A DNA stretch of 64,000 nucleotides from Ectobius pallidus (Eukaryota; Arthropoda; Insecta; Blattodea; Ectobiidae), in the NCBI GenBank assembly GCA_964059195.1, contig CAXKWD010000006.1, positions 174,094,825-174,158,824 on the forward strand. Direction: 5' to 3'. A program made the position numbers and the translations under genes. Within the stretch, counting starts at the first letter, position 1. The number at the start of each line of letters is the position of its first letter. This document shows, piece after piece, positions 1 through 11,631 of the stretch. Under the pieces are notes generated by a model that did no database searches, had not been told where the DNA came from, and saw only the letters and a list, made by a program, of their open reading frames with translations.

Positions 1-614
1 CCATTAATAATATTAATGAAACAGCTAAAATTCCTGCTTTAGAGTACATTTCACGACATGAAAGCGCCCCCTGGGAAAACTATATCAGAATCGATTATGC
101 AGTTCCAAAGAACCTGTGAACACATAATACGTATTGTTTCTCAGCTGTTTATTGACATGAATATGATGTGAATTTTATTTTATCAATTCAGTGTAATTTT
201 CAGAAATTATATAATGTTTCAAGGGAAGGAATGGTTTGTTTGGATTATTATTATCAGCGATATTTCAAGAGATAAAACCATCAATATTTTACAGCTGTTG
301 CCCCCGGCTTCGCCCGCCATTATTCATTGACTCCAGGATTTTCAAGAAAATTACACTGGTAGATTATTAAAAATGTTTATGGTTCAGAGCTATGAAAATT
401 GTAAGTAAAAATAAAATTAGAATATTTGTTCATTGTGTTCATTTCACTTAGGCCTTATATAATAAAGAAACGGTTTTCCTTCCTAATTTTGTAGTCGTCA
501 TGAAAGTTTAGACTGCGAGAGACGAACATCGCCGAGTATACCCGATGTCTCACGAAGCGAGCGAGCGAGCGAGCATGCATGCTATTTAGGGCCGTTGAAT
601 TGTATAAGAGTAGA
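1..614 (-). mobile_element. Non-autonomous Helitron, cut by window edge
   Basis: Same family as the copies at 9967-10543 and 24958-25685. On the minus strand it starts with TCTACTCTTATAC at 614, just after a flanking A, as expected for Helitron insertion between A and T. The CTRR end lies outside the window or is lost. It contains a short (GAGC)n tract near 550-572 and the family motif gcccccggcttcgcccgcc near 300. No coding sequence is seen. Confidence 0.65.
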
Positions 615-670
615 TGAAGGTTCTAAGTTAAGGAATGAAACTTAAGTCTGAAGGCAATACCCTAAACAAG

Positions 671-913
671 AATTGAAGCGTTTACTTTTATAAGGGTCTA
701 AGTGCCAAAACCATGTTTTTCAGCTGATAATTTTTAATGGATCTACGTACCCAGACCAACGCATTTCAGAAAGGTCCCAGGTCCAGGGAAATCCATGATA
801 GTAGCAATAAATTCCAAGATATAGCACTGGTCTATCTCTGTGGGTCTATGTCTTGTTTTCTACACAATCACGATTTTGGCACTTAGACCCATATAAAAGT
901 ATACGCTTCAATT
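671..913. mobile_element. Small TIR element (MITE), about 243 bp
   Basis: The two ends, 671-712 and 872-913, are inverted copies of each other over 42 bases with about three mismatches (left end begins AATTGAAGCGTTTACTTTTA). The interior of about 160 bp has no open frame. No target-site duplication could be fixed, so the superfamily is unassigned. Confidence 0.7.
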
Positions 914-998
914 TTAGGCACCATTAGTGTTACATTTGGTATAGCATTGCAGCCTTTTGGAAATTACGAACAGCTGTTATTCCTCATTAATTATATTA

Positions 999-1530
999 AG
1001 TGCCAGAATGGTAATTTATGAGATTGTGTGGTGAATGGAAAAATGTCTGTCCGTCCGTCTGTATATGTGATAACTCAAACACGCTTTATTTGATCCTCAT
1101 GAAACTTGGTATACGCATTTATAACGTCCATGGGAAGAACTCTATTGAATTTTTACCAAATCGGTTGACCGGTACCGGAGTAATGCCAAATTTAGTGACT
1201 ATTTTATGGTAATATATTGGAAAGAATTTATCAAACGCAAGTCAGTTATCATGACAACATATTGTTTTACAGTGTTCATATAAGGCTTTGGAAGTTGAAA
1301 TACAATTAGCCATGACAAATAACAATACCCACATATTCCTTCACATATCCCTATGAAACTAGACCTTTGTTCTTCCTTAAGCCCTGCTTAATGAATCATA
1401 CTGGAGCTTAACTCGAAAATCGATTACAAAAATGAGTTATTTTCTGCATATCAAAATTGCAATTATCACTGATTAAACAAAAGCATTATGGCACTTGTTA
1501 CATCAGTTTACCTGATTTTATTAATGTTTC
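999..1530 (+). repeat. Dispersed repeat family B, short copy
   Basis: It starts taagtgccagaatggtaatttatgag and ends near the short hairpin ATCAGTTTACCTGAT. The same ends flank the longer copies at 5893-6952 and 18476-19553 in the opposite orientation. This copy holds only one of the roughly 160-bp internal units (cggttgaccggtaccggagtaatgcc) that other copies carry in tandem. The open frame across it (1018-1212) is conserved only because the repeat is. Confidence 0.7.
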
Positions 1531-2215
1531 TACCAGTAGGGCTACCATGATTGTCTAATGCATGTAGATGTTTTAGGTAAAAGTCGTCAGACAACAAATT
1601 AATAATAATTTTTATACCTGCAGAAAACGCACAGAAATTACAATATGATTTCGTGGCCCTCACATCACGGTAGAGTCGTAACTTCCCGTGTTTATGATGG
1701 ACATTGACATGACAGTGTTATTTATGTGGTGCAAGATAGAGCTAAATGCAGCAGCTGATAAGACAATGATAAATGCATACAGGCTTCATATGGTAATAAC
1801 TAATGTCCTTGTTGGTTTTTGCTATTATTATTATTATTAATTATATTTATTATTAGGCTATAACTGAACGTCAATTTTCCTTGCTAATGTATACCTCTTA
1901 TAACCAAAATCTCGGATAACACGAACAATTTATTGCTGTTTAGTTGTTTCATACAATTGATATTAAATTGGCTTAATGAAATCGTCCATGACTGTATACG
2001 TTAGTACAGTCAATTGTGTTTTATTTCTGTAAACGAACCCATGATAACTTACTTGTGGAAGTATAAAGGGAGATAAGACCACGTCGTTTAAAGGGAATTA
2101 AAAACTAATGTAGATAATGGGAGATCACAAAGATAATAGAAGACTCAGAGAAGTAGGAAAGAAAGACAAGATAAACCATTTGTAAGAATTCATTAACGAA
2201 AAACAAAAAAGACTT
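1531..2215. other. No gene recognised
   Basis: AT-rich sequence with a short (ATT)n run near 1825-1850. No long frame, RNA gene or clear repeat boundary is seen. Confidence 0.5.
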
Positions 2216-2948
2216 ATAAATAGAGGAAGAAAGAATAGCAAATAGAGGAAGAAAGAATAACAAATAGAGGAATAAAGAATAACAAGTACAGGAAGAAAGA
2301 ATAACAAATAGAGAAAAAAATAACAAATAGAGGAAGAAAAAATAACAAATAGAGGAAGAAAGAATAACAAATAGTGGAAGAAAGAATAACAAATAGTGGA
2401 AGAAAGAATAACAAATAGAAGAAGAAAGAATAACAAGTACAGGAAAAATAATAAAATAGAGGAAGAAAAATAGCAAATAAAGGAAGAAAAAAGCAAATAA
2501 GGGAAGAAAGAGGACGAGAGAATAACAAATAGAGGAAGAAAGAATAAAAAATAGAGGAAGAAAGAATAACAAATAGAGGGAAAAAAAATTACAAATAGAG
2601 GAAGAAAGAATAACAAATAGTGGAAGAAAGAATAACAAATAGTGGAAGAAAGAATAACAAATAGTGGAAGAAAGAATAACAAATAGAAAAAGAAAGAATA
2701 ACAAGTACAGGAAAAATAATAAAATAGAGGAAGAAAAATAGCAAATAAAGGAAGAAAGAGGACGAGAGAATAACAAATAGAGGAAGAAAGAATAAGAAAT
2801 AGAGGAAGAAAGAATAACAAATAGAGGAAGAAAAAATAACAAATAGAGGAAGAAAAAATAACAAATAGAGGAAGAAAGAATAACAAATAGTGGAAGAAAG
2901 AATAACAAATAGTGGAAGAAAGAATATCAAATAGAGGAAGAAAGAATG
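2216..2948. repeat. Minisatellite, about 22-bp unit, about 33 copies
   Basis: A tandem array of a purine-rich unit close to AAATAGAGGAAGAAAGAATAAC, with variants (tgg for agg, short deletions, aagtaca). Variants recur in blocks: the aagtacaggaaaaataataaaataga variant appears near 2432-2460 and again near 2702-2730, pointing to a higher-order repeat of about 270 bp. Long leucine/phenylalanine-rich frames on the minus strand arise because three 22-bp units make 66 bases without stops; they are not genes. Confidence 0.95.
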
Positions 2949-3528
2949 CAAAACAAAGAGTACTCATTCGCAATAATAATTAATAAGATTGCTATAATGA
3001 GATATTAAAATAATAAATATAATAGGAATTATTAAAGATAATAGCTGAGATGGGAAACCAGTTTATGAGTGAAGAAAGCGAAAGTTGATGAGGAATGCAG
3101 AGCAAATAATAGAGTCTAAAGTGCTGGTTTTGACCTTGTAAGGCCTATGCATACTTAAATACGAGCCAGACTGCAATTTGTGGTAACCGCTCCTGTTTGG
3201 ATGATTACCCAAATTACTGTACCCACAATGCAATGCGACGCGTGTTCCACAGCAAGTTGCCAGCCAAGAGTTTAATAGCAACTATGTCGCATGCACGATA
3301 TTTGGCGCCATTTTTTTTACTCTCATATTTACATTAGGGTCTCTGATGGAATTTCTTTTTTTTTTCTAATTAACACAGAAATATATCTGCTTTCGTATTT
3401 GCATGTTTTATGTTAAATACTGCCTTTTTTAGACTATTTGTAAGAGTTTTTTGTTCCTTACAAGCATTTTTTTAGTAATTTTGTAAATTTTATCGTATTT
3501 TAGTTCAATTTTGTGCAGAAACCCCTAA
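2949..3528. other. No gene recognised
   Basis: Unique-looking AT-rich sequence. The 3063-3281 minus-strand frame has no recognisable domain. Confidence 0.5.
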
Positions 3529-3700
3529 TCTATAGGAATAAAAGAAAGTGTTTGTCTGCGCGATGCCCAGCGAAATCTACTGAACGCAGAGGTCTGAAAT
3601 TTTAAACACAAATGGACTGAAGAGTGGCCGAATGCACCACGAAGTCGGATTTTTTATTTTCGACCAGTAACAAAGTTTTTAATTGTTTTTACTTTCCTTT
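3529..3700 (+). mobile_element. Helitron 5' fragment
   Basis: It starts TCTATAGGAATAAAAG after an A and continues with the Helitron-family stretch cgaaatctactgaacgcag, found in the opposite orientation near 5210 and 31855. The 3' part is missing. Confidence 0.5.
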
Positions 3701-4732
3701 AGGAGTCCAATAACCAATATTCCATAGGCCTACTCAGTTACGAGTGTTTTTGAGAGTTTATACTGATCTGTGGTGAACATCTAACGCCTGTCTGTTGAAG
3801 TCTTTTCATTTTACACTAGCCATCACTGCATGTCAACACTGTTGTCTTCATAAACCAAAAGCTGCAGCTTAACTGAGGGGTGAAACATGTTTTATTGCTT
3901 AAAAGATAAAGTTATGCAATGCCATCCCCTCGAACTGATCATCCTGTGAGCTGGGAACAGAATTGCTACCTCCAGTACAACACAATAGAAATTAGAAACG
4001 AAACCTTTAAAAAACGAAATTTTGAACGACGTACAGTACTTGAAAATAAAGCCATAAAAAGGAAAATATGAAAACATAAACCGAATCTTTGATCAGAATA
4101 AACAGAATTTTTTCAATGTATGTGTATTAATCCGCACGGGTCTTCATAAAAGTGATAACATTGCCCGATTGATAACATTATCCGCGATTACATTAAGCGG
4201 CGTTCACTGTATAATGATTATCGTATGGTTTCACATAGACATGATAATTCCATATTTATATATGCAGTCAAGTAAAAACTTCTCGTTTCGGAGTTGAACT
4301 TCTTGCAACGAAACCTGATCAGAAATCAAAATGAGAATTTCATTGAGCACTTTTTTTTTTTAAACCCCGCTAAGAAAGAAAAACAAGTTCGAGAAATCCC
4401 AATTAGACGCACTCTGTCGACGGAATTGTGAATGAAGCGCTTGGTTTTTGTTTCTTAATTACTGAGCCGGCGCTGGCATTAGATTCCGGTCATGCGCAGG
4501 ACGAGTCTCGCTAATGGCCGCCAAATTCATTCATCGGACGATGCAATGCGCTTTTTGCAATGAGCAATAATTGTAATGAGGGATCATATACACTTCGCTA
4601 TGCGAACAATAGCAATTTATGACTCCAGAGTAATTGTCTCGAATTCTCGAGAGAACGCTGGCTTTTTCATTTCTTTGAACTTGCTCTCTCTCTCTCTCTG
4701 TAATAAGTTTTATGTATACTTATATATATATA
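3701..4732. other. No gene recognised
   Basis: Unique-looking sequence with a TAGGCCTA palindrome at 3725-3732 and a short (CT)n run at 4684-4699. Short frames show no domain. Confidence 0.5.
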
Positions 4733-5258
4733 CTAGCATGTGCCCGCGGCTTCGCCCGCGATAATTACTTCAAAAATTAAAAATTAAGAGCAAAATAGTA
4801 AAATCATTACATTTATTAACACCTAAATCGCATGGACTACATACCACGATCAGATAGCATCGACTGGTAAAAGCGACCTCAGATTCGAGTTTCTTGGCCA
4901 AGAAAACCTCTGTATAGTGAGATTCGTCCAAATAAAAAAACGTTTGACCATATTTAGGGCTTACAACATTCAAGCGATCGCGAAAGTTTTGTTTTCAAGG
5001 TTTGACAAAAATAGCCAAAGCCAACTGTAATTGATTTGACATTGAAATGTATAACTGAAAACTTATGTTTTGAAAACGCAAAAAATACACGTTTTTTGCC
5101 CATTTTTCACTCATAACTCACGAACGAAAACTGAAATTAAAATTCCGTCTTCGAGGTGCATTTTCCTACCCTTCAGCCCACCTATGTTTAAAATTTCAGA
5201 TCTCTGCGTTCAGTAGATTTCGCTGGACATCGAGGACAATTCCTTTTATTAATATAGA
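4733..5258 (-). mobile_element. Non-autonomous Helitron, 526 bp
   Basis: On the minus strand it begins TCTATATTAATAAAAGG after an A and ends CTAG before a T, the classic Helitron termini. Just inside the CTAG end is a perfect hairpin: CGCGG (4745-4749), loop CTTCGC, CCGCG (4756-4760), read here on the plus strand. No Rep/helicase frame is present, so movement would have to be in trans. Confidence 0.75.
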
Positions 5259-5274
5259 TAATATGAATTATAAT

Positions 5275-5575
5275 GATACCTTCTCTAATTTGTCAAACAT
5301 CCATTTCATTTAATCCAAACCCATCTATACCATTGGCAACAATATGTTCTGTGAATTTGTTTCGATAATTCTATGTAAAAAGGGCTTAAGTATTTTAAAA
5401 AACATTTAATTTTTGGCATTTAGAATCAGAATTTTTCAAAATCCCTTCTTAGTGAGCATCTACATTATCAAACGAAGGTACTATCAAAGTTCCAAGTCTC
5501 TACCTGTTATAGTTTAGGCTGTACGTTGATTCCTGTCAGTCAGGACAAAGCCTTTTATATATATAGATATATATA
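5275..5575 (-). mobile_element. Helitron-like fragment (second subfamily)
   Basis: Reverse-strand match to the opening part of the elements at 14050-14700 and 16797-17618 (shared motifs gtagagacttgg and aatcaacgta). It ends in a TA-rich microsatellite. Confidence 0.5.
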
Positions 5576-5665
5576 GATATATATATATCTATATATATAT
5601 ATATATATATATATACTCCTTAACTCCTTAATTATACTCCTTAACAGCCTTTATATATATATATA
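5555..5665. repeat. (TA)n microsatellite
   Basis: Nearly pure TA/TATAGA tracts in two blocks, split by actccttaactccttaattatactcc. Confidence 0.9.
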
Positions 5666-5678
5666 TATAGGCCTACAT

Positions 5679-7273
5679 ACAGGCTGTTAATGAATAACAC
5701 CTAAATATTTTAGCTGTGTATAGAGGGGACATAGATAAGCAACTTTTATTAGGAGATTTTTGCTCTATGGATTCAATTTTTCCTGTTACAGCATAAAATC
5801 TACCAGGGCATGGCCGCCACTGAGTCTAACATTTGAAAAAAAAAAATGCAAAACAAAGGAACTTCGTTGTTAACACTAGAGTTATATAAAATAAAATCAG
5901 GTAAACTGATGTAACAAACTGCCAGTATGTTTTTGTTTAATCAGTTATGACTGCAATTATGATATGCACAATATGTATTTTTTTAATTCATTTCCAAGTT
6001 AAGCTCCAGATTTATTCATTAAGCAGGGCTTACGGAAGAACAAAGGACTAGTTTTTTTTATAAATCAGATTAAAATCGTCCAGCATCAGCTGTACTGTAC
6101 AGATTTGTGATATCTTGACAATCGCTCACTCACATAAAAATAAAAAAAATAAAAAAGTCAAATTTGTCGGCTCGGGATTTGAACCATTGAATTGCACAAT
6201 GTGAGTCCAAGACGTTACCATCTTGTCCACCAGGGTCAGATTAACAATCTAGTTGGATAAGCGTATGTAAAGCAACAATGTTATTTGTCATAGTCAACTG
6301 CATTTTAATCTTCAAATCCTTATAAGATCACAGTAAAACAATTGACTGTGTTGTCATGATAACTGATTTGACTTTCATAAATTCTTTCGAATATGTATAT
6401 TTACACAAAATAGACACTAAATTGGGAATTACTCCGAAACCGTTCAACCGATTTTATCCAATATCAATAGACATGTTCCCATGGACATTATAAATGTGTA
6501 CACCAAGTTTCATGGAAATCCGGTAAAGCATGTTTGAGTTACCGCGTCTTTAAAATAGACACTAAATTGGGTTTTACTCCGGTACCGGTCAACAGATTAG
6601 GTTCAAATTCAATAGGATACTTCTCTTGGACGTCATAAATGCGTACGAAGTTTCATGAAAATCCGATACAGCGTATTTCAGTTATGGTGCCTTTCTAATA
6701 TCATACTATTAAAATAGGCACTAAATTGGGCATTACTCCGGTACCGGTGAACCGATTTGGTTCAATAACAATAGGGTTCTTCCCATCGACATTATGAATG
6801 TTTATACCAAGTTTCATGAAAATCCGAAAAAGCGTACTTGAGTTATGGTGCGTACAGACGCACGGACAGACGGACGGACAGACAGACAGACAGACGGACA
6901 GACATTTTTTCGTCCCCCACACAATCTCATAAAGTACCATACTGACACTTAATAACTAATGCAGTGGAGTTATTGTGATTCGTCTCTAAATTTTGCAGGT
7001 AATGCAAACACTAAATTATGATATAGCTGTTGATGAATGATTAAGAATAAGGTTTTTACCGATCATTAAGAAGGCATAAAGCAAGTTTAATTTAAATTTT
7101 AACCCTTTTTCGCTTAATTATTGACTTATGAGCACCAAATTGTAATGACTTTAATGCTCTAAAGCATGCACATTTTAAGTCAAAGAGCAAAAATCTCCTA
7201 ATAAAAGTTGCTTGTTTACGTCCCCTCTATACACAGGGAAAATATTTCGGTGTTATTCATTGACACCCTGTAT
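5679..7273. mobile_element. Long-TIR DNA element, about 1.6 kb, with nested repeat
   Basis: The arms 5679-5768 and 7184-7273 are inverted copies over about 90 bases at high identity. Each tip carries a small stem-loop (GGTGTTAATGAATAACACC in the family form). The tips begin ACAGGSTGT next to TA-rich flanks, which would fit a Tc1/mariner-type element, but this is inference. A single related arm lies at 44695-44748. No transposase is present; most of the interior is the family B copy at 5893-6952. Confidence 0.65.
5893..6952 (-). repeat. Dispersed repeat family B, full copy with tandem units and tRNA-like region
   Basis: The minus strand runs from taagtgtcagtatggtac to atcagtttacctgatttt. Near its start is a (GGAC/AGAC)n tract (6858-6903), followed by three degenerate units of about 150-165 bp, each with ACTCCGGTACCGGT or a variant. 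Further in, 6171-6240 resembles a tRNA-Leu-like pol III promoter: a box A-like TGGACAAGATGG and box B GGTTCAAATCC. It is probably a composite SINE-like or otherwise non-autonomous element. The peptide-like conservation of its frames follows from sequence conservation. Confidence 0.65.
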
Positions 7274-7344
7274 ATAGGCCTATATGCGTGTGTGTGTATG
7301 TGAGTGGAACCACAAAATAACGTTTCTATTGAACATTACAGGAA

Positions 7345-7437
7345 AATATTTTAGGAGAATTCCTCTGACACCGGGATTAGAACTCCACGGCCCTCGGCAT
7401 TCTGTGCCGATGCTCTACCAATTGAGCATCTCTCCAG
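7345..7437 (-). mobile_element. Diverged twin-tRNA SINE fragment (5' half)
   Basis: The plus strand matches the 5' arm and antisense tRNA-like module of the SINE at 57370-57715: aggagaattcctctgacacc, then a reversed box B (gggattagaac) and reversed box A (accaattgagc). It is more diverged than the other copies and stops before the central spacer. Confidence 0.6.
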
Positions 7438-7454
7438 TATTTTTTAATTTTTTA

Positions 7455-8559
7455 CTAGCTTAAAAGGCCCGGCGTCTCCCTGGTTTTGTATTTTGTAATA
7501 TGAAATTAACTTATGGAGGACTTTCGAGGTTGAAACTCTAGGTCCTTATATAATATGTATGTGGAATTAGAAATGAGGAAGAACGACATATGACACTCAG
7601 ACTATTCCCTCAGAAAACGCTAGATATTGCTTTTTAATGTCGAATGTTGCATTCCATTGCTTCTACACACCATGCCTGGGAGGAGTGCAAATACAGTAAG
7701 AAGAAAAAGAAATTCCGGTTACATAAGATTGTATTGTCTTGACAGAAAATTGTATTTCTCACTCTCATATTACCATACAACCGTTTCGGGGCTGAAGTAA
7801 AAAATAAATTCAATATCACTTTCATACTTTCCTTTCCAAAAACCTGGGACATAATATACTGCGCGCGTAGGACTGAAAATGTTCCATCCCATTTTGTCTT
7901 CTTTTAGATGCTTAGAGCCTCTGATAAACATCATTAGGCATATTTCTCAACTAATACAAAGCCTACAGCTATGAGTGACTATCAGTGGATAGGATTTGTT
8001 ACCGACTTCCGATATATCATACTAACTGGCACACACTTAAGTTGTCCCTGCAATACGACCGCTTATTCTACATCAAAATGTGAAGAGAGAAAATGATATT
8101 TTCCATGTCGAGGGTAGAGAAAGTTATGTGACTGCTTTATTTTTTTGGATTTTATTCATCAAGAATTATTTTCACAATTATGTAAGTTATTAAATACTTA
8201 CGCAGAAATATTGTGTGTGGATTTTATTCTTCAGAATTATTTTCACAAATATATTACTTACATCGATAGTATCAGCATTTGTTAAAGCCCACTATTATAA
8301 TATAGTAGGCCCATCCAAAGCACTATGTAAACATCGTAAACAATACTTTCGTTATGTAAACAATTGACATCAGAACTCTCTAACTTTGCCTCATTTCACA
8401 TTTCCGTCTTTTCCCGTGGATTTTCCAAAAAATTTCTTTCACACAAACCTTGTCGTGACAATTACGAACACAACAAAAAAAGAATCAGCCAAATCGGTCG
8501 AGCCGTTCTCAAGTGATGCGGCAACAACCCTTTTGTAAATTCATTTTTATTAATATAGA
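7455..8559 (-). mobile_element. Helitron-like element, second subfamily, 1105 bp
   Basis: Termini as for Helitrons on the minus strand: A|TCTATATTAATAAAAATG at the right and CTAG|T at the left. The interior is shared, in reverse, with 16797-17618 (the cattccattgcttctacacac region) and 14399-14690. The hairpin before CTAG is not obvious, unlike in the first subfamily. No Rep/helicase frame. Confidence 0.55.
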
Positions 8560-8562
8560 TTT

Positions 8563-8872
8563 CAGCTGTGTTTATAGTCCTTTTAGCTGCGAGGCCATAT
8601 CAGGAGATCGGGATCTGTGTCTGTACAGTGAGTAGGCCATGGAACTATTGCTCGGTGTACTTTTTATGGAGTAAATTTCAACTGATATTAATTTAAATGG
8701 ATATGATACAGCATGAAATGGTGAGGATGATTCATGGTATGTAAATATCCAATTCGGCATTTCCCTTTACGACTGGGGAAACCATGATTAAAACTCATGT
8801 CACATCGGCCGGGATTTGAACCTGGAACCTGCCGAATGCGAGTACAAGACGTTATTATATTTTATTTGTCAT
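8563..8872 (-). mobile_element. tRNA-derived SINE (family I)
   Basis: Matches 44872-45212 over its length. At its right end, on the minus strand, is a pol III box B (GGTTCAAATCC, 8812-8822), followed by the body motif accccagtcgtaaa and a tail toward 8563. A shorter relative lies at 50465-50560. Confidence 0.6.
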
Positions 8873-9111
8873 AATTCCGAAACATCTACCTATCCTGTGA
8901 CCCCTAAGGTAGGGCATGGTGCCTCCAATTAGAGGCTTCAGTACCCGAACCAATTTTGTTACGCTTATTTTCATGAGAGGACAGAGGGACATGTGGTAAG
9001 CCAATTCGCCTTACCAAACCTCCCAGGAAACTGAAATATTACTTGGACGTGAAAGAGCCGAGGAATTTTGTACAGAGGCTCTAATATAGCCTTGGAATTC
9101 TTTTACTTACT

Positions 9112-9510
9112 TACCCAATGGCAATAGACAATTCCTAAGCAAGCTAAGAAAATATTATCTATTTTATGGAACCTGAAGGTTCATTGCCGCGCTTACCTGA
9201 GCCCGCCATTCAACCCTATTCTGTGCTAACTCCATCCAATCATCCTTCGCAAATCCTACTTCCCTTAAATCTATCCTAATATTGTCCTGCCACCTACGTC
9301 TAGGTCTTCCACGTGGTCTTTTCCCTTTGCGTCTCCCATTCAATACTTTTGAGATATGTCTTTCATCCTCCGTGATTTAATTACCCTTACTATATCCGGT
9401 GAGGAGTACAGGTTATGAAGCTCGTCGTTATGCAGTTTTCTCCAGTCCCCATTTTCATCTCTCTTAGTCCCAAATATTTCCCTTAGATTATTATATTTTT
9501 CCTCGAGTTA
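9112..9510 (-). pseudogene. LINE 3' end with reverse-transcriptase tail remnant
   Basis: Parallel to 27085-27480 at high identity. The minus-strand translation gives pieces such as GKRPRGRPR and DNIRIDLREVGF, the conserved basic tail after the reverse transcriptase of RTE/CR1-like LINEs, with stops in between. The 3' boundary is near 9115 (caatagacaattcc). It is 5'-truncated, as is usual for LINE copies. Confidence 0.75.
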
Positions 9511-9966
9511 TTCTACAACACGGGCTCCTCAGCTAAAAGTCCCTCCCGGAGGACTCCGTGGCGGGGTTTGATCCCGCGGTCTTCAGATCTACTTCCAACC
9601 TAGATGGGCATATTCCTATAGTTCCGATGCCTAATTGTATTTCTAGTGCTGAAGACGTAATTTCACAGAGTAAGGATGAAGGTATCACATGACGTGTGTA
9701 ATGGAAGGAGACCCCCGCGGGCAACTGCCCGAGACATTCTCATTACCAGCGCCACTACTCTCAGGGGTGCCAATTTATAAACATCTATAAAAATTCCCAC
9801 CGCTTTAATATGGAACGGGACCTTCAGAAAGTTCTTTCGTTGCCTGAGAGAGATCAGTGTTCCGAAATATACCCAACCCTCTTTTACTCCTATAAATAAA
9901 TCTGATGTGAAATTCATATAACTTCCTATGCCTAAATAAAAGTTAGCCTCTTAGTAGCCTATAATA
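9511..9966. other. No gene recognised
   Basis: The stretch 9540-9600 (tggcggggtttgatcccgcgg) resembles a reversed box B and may be a decayed tRNA-derived repeat. Nothing else is recognised. Confidence 0.35.
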
Positions 9967-10543
9967 CCAGCAGGTGCCCGCGGCTTCGCCCACGATAATT
10001 AATTGAAACATTAAAAATTAAGAGTATAATAATTATTAAAGCATTATATTTATTAACACTTGCACGCGAATCATTCATAAACTAAGCCATTAATAATTAA
10101 TGAAACAGCTAAAATTCCGGCTTTAGAGTACATTCCACGATTAGAAAGCGCCGCCTGGGAAAACGATATCATAATATTCGATTATGCAGTTCCAAACCTA
10201 ACTGTGATCGCTGATAATACCACTGCCTTCTAGACTGTATTACTCGTGTGTAATTGTCGAGACGGTGGTGGATAATACGTATCGTTTCTCAACTGTTTGT
10301 TGACAGATGAATACATATGATGTGAATTTTATTTTATAAATTCAATGTAATTTTCAGAATACTTGTTCATTTTGTTAATTTCACTTAGGCCTTATATAAT
10401 AAAGAAACGGTTTTCCTAATTTTGTACTTTCCGTGAAAGTTTAGACTGAGAGAGACGAACATCGCCGAGTATACCCGATGTCTCACGAAGTGAACGAGCG
10501 AGTGAGCACGCTATTTAGGGTCGTTGAATTGTATAAGAGTAGA
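9967..10543 (-). mobile_element. Non-autonomous Helitron, 577 bp
   Basis: The minus strand opens A|TCTACTCTTATACAATTC and ends CTGG|T (CTRR). The terminal hairpin, read on the minus strand, is CGTGG-GCGAAG-CCGCG, with one G-U pair. It is the same subfamily as 1-614 and 24958-25685. Confidence 0.75.
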
Positions 10544-11099
10544 TATTATTATGACATTCTCTTCATGTAAATTGGTTGTAAGTATGAAGAGAATGTCCTT
10601 ACCACATCACATCGCATCCCCGGAGGATACACAACCCAAATAAAATCTGATTAATGTACTCTAGTAACTTCCTTTACTTTAAGCATGGCGAATACATTTT
10701 TCTCACGTCACATTTGGCACAAAATTTTAAAGAGCAAGTATTCAGAGTGGGTGGATTTCACTTTCCCACACAATATGTAAACCTTTGCCGGACTGCAAAC
10801 AAAACTAATAACACAATGACTAGGCCCACCGTTCACTCCTTGCTGAATCTTTCTAAATGCATATTATATTTTTAACTTCCAATAATCCGAATGAAGGCTG
10901 TAAAAAGTAGGCCTACTTATTTTAGATGCGGCTACTTTACTTTCTCAGTGCCTATATTTCCTACATCTCATCCTTGTGGGTCTTTTTTCTCTCTCTTCAC
11001 GCCAAACTGTTCCAATCATTTTCTACAGGATTTTCTATTACTGTTTGTATTGTGAAATGAGCTGGACATGTTGTGCGCACGGGGGAGGAAAGACAGTTC

Positions 11100-11290
11100 T
11101 CAGTACCTCGCTCCCAGTGATTTCCATCTTTTCCTACCTCTCAATAATGACAGTGAATGATAGAGAATGGTACAGATTGACAAAGAATCGGAGATGGTTA
11201 TCACACGGTGGTTCAAATCCCAGGCGGCAGACTTCTATGGCACATGTACTCAAAAGTTGGTGCCACGGTAAGACGATGTTTCAATGTTGA
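11100..11290 (+). pseudogene. Mariner-type transposase C-terminal remnant, copy 1
   Basis: Translations in shifting frames give pieces of the C-terminal end of mariner (DD34D) transposases: SDFHLFLPLN after the third catalytic aspartate region, then a QADFYG.CTQKLVPR-like piece near 11225-11270. Frameshifts and stops break the frame. Just upstream, 11053-11090 resembles a LINE tail motif (W-A/T-G-H-V), so the unit is already a chimera. Confidence 0.55.
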
Positions 11291-11458
11291 AAAACAGATG
11301 AACACTTGCTATATCAACAGAGATGGGGTCGCTGACCTTGGGACCTACCCAGTACACATAAATATACGATAATTAGCTGCCTAATTCATCGTATTTTTAT
11401 GGACCCTGACTATTTAATGATGGATTACGTTTATCACTTGTGATTCACATGTGTATTC

Positions 11459-11631
11459 GGGGGGATTGCCCCGGTACCGGTCAGGTCTCGTTACCGGTCA
11501 ACAAGGTTTCCTCTAAAATGGCGCTAGATAGCAGCAGAAAACAGTTATGAAGTGGGAGGCAGGAACAAAAGGAACTTTATTCCGCGCATAGAGTCTGTGT
11601 TTGTCTCGACCGGTACCGGGGCAATGTCCCC
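11459..11631. mobile_element. Small GC-rich TIR element
   Basis: The inverted ends carry ATTGCCCCGGTACCGGTC (left, 11465-11482) and its complement (right, 11608-11625), each next to a run of Gs or Cs. The duplicate at 13517-13635 keeps the left end but has lost the right end through a deletion. GGTACCGG is also the core of family B. Confidence 0.6.

Noticed and set aside
2216..2948. CRISPR-like regular spacing
   Set aside because: There are no unique spacers between repeats; it is a plain tandem array in a eukaryotic context.
2105..2973. Long minus-strand frames rich in Leu/Phe/Ser
   Set aside because: They are translations of the 22-bp minisatellite, open in all three frames because the unit lacks stops; no membrane-protein family is implied.
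6701..6940. Conserved peptide RIFMKLGINIHNV..NRFTGTGVMPNLVPI across several frames
   Set aside because: Matches noncoding repeat family B; the same peptide appears wherever the repeat is present, with no start context or longer frame.
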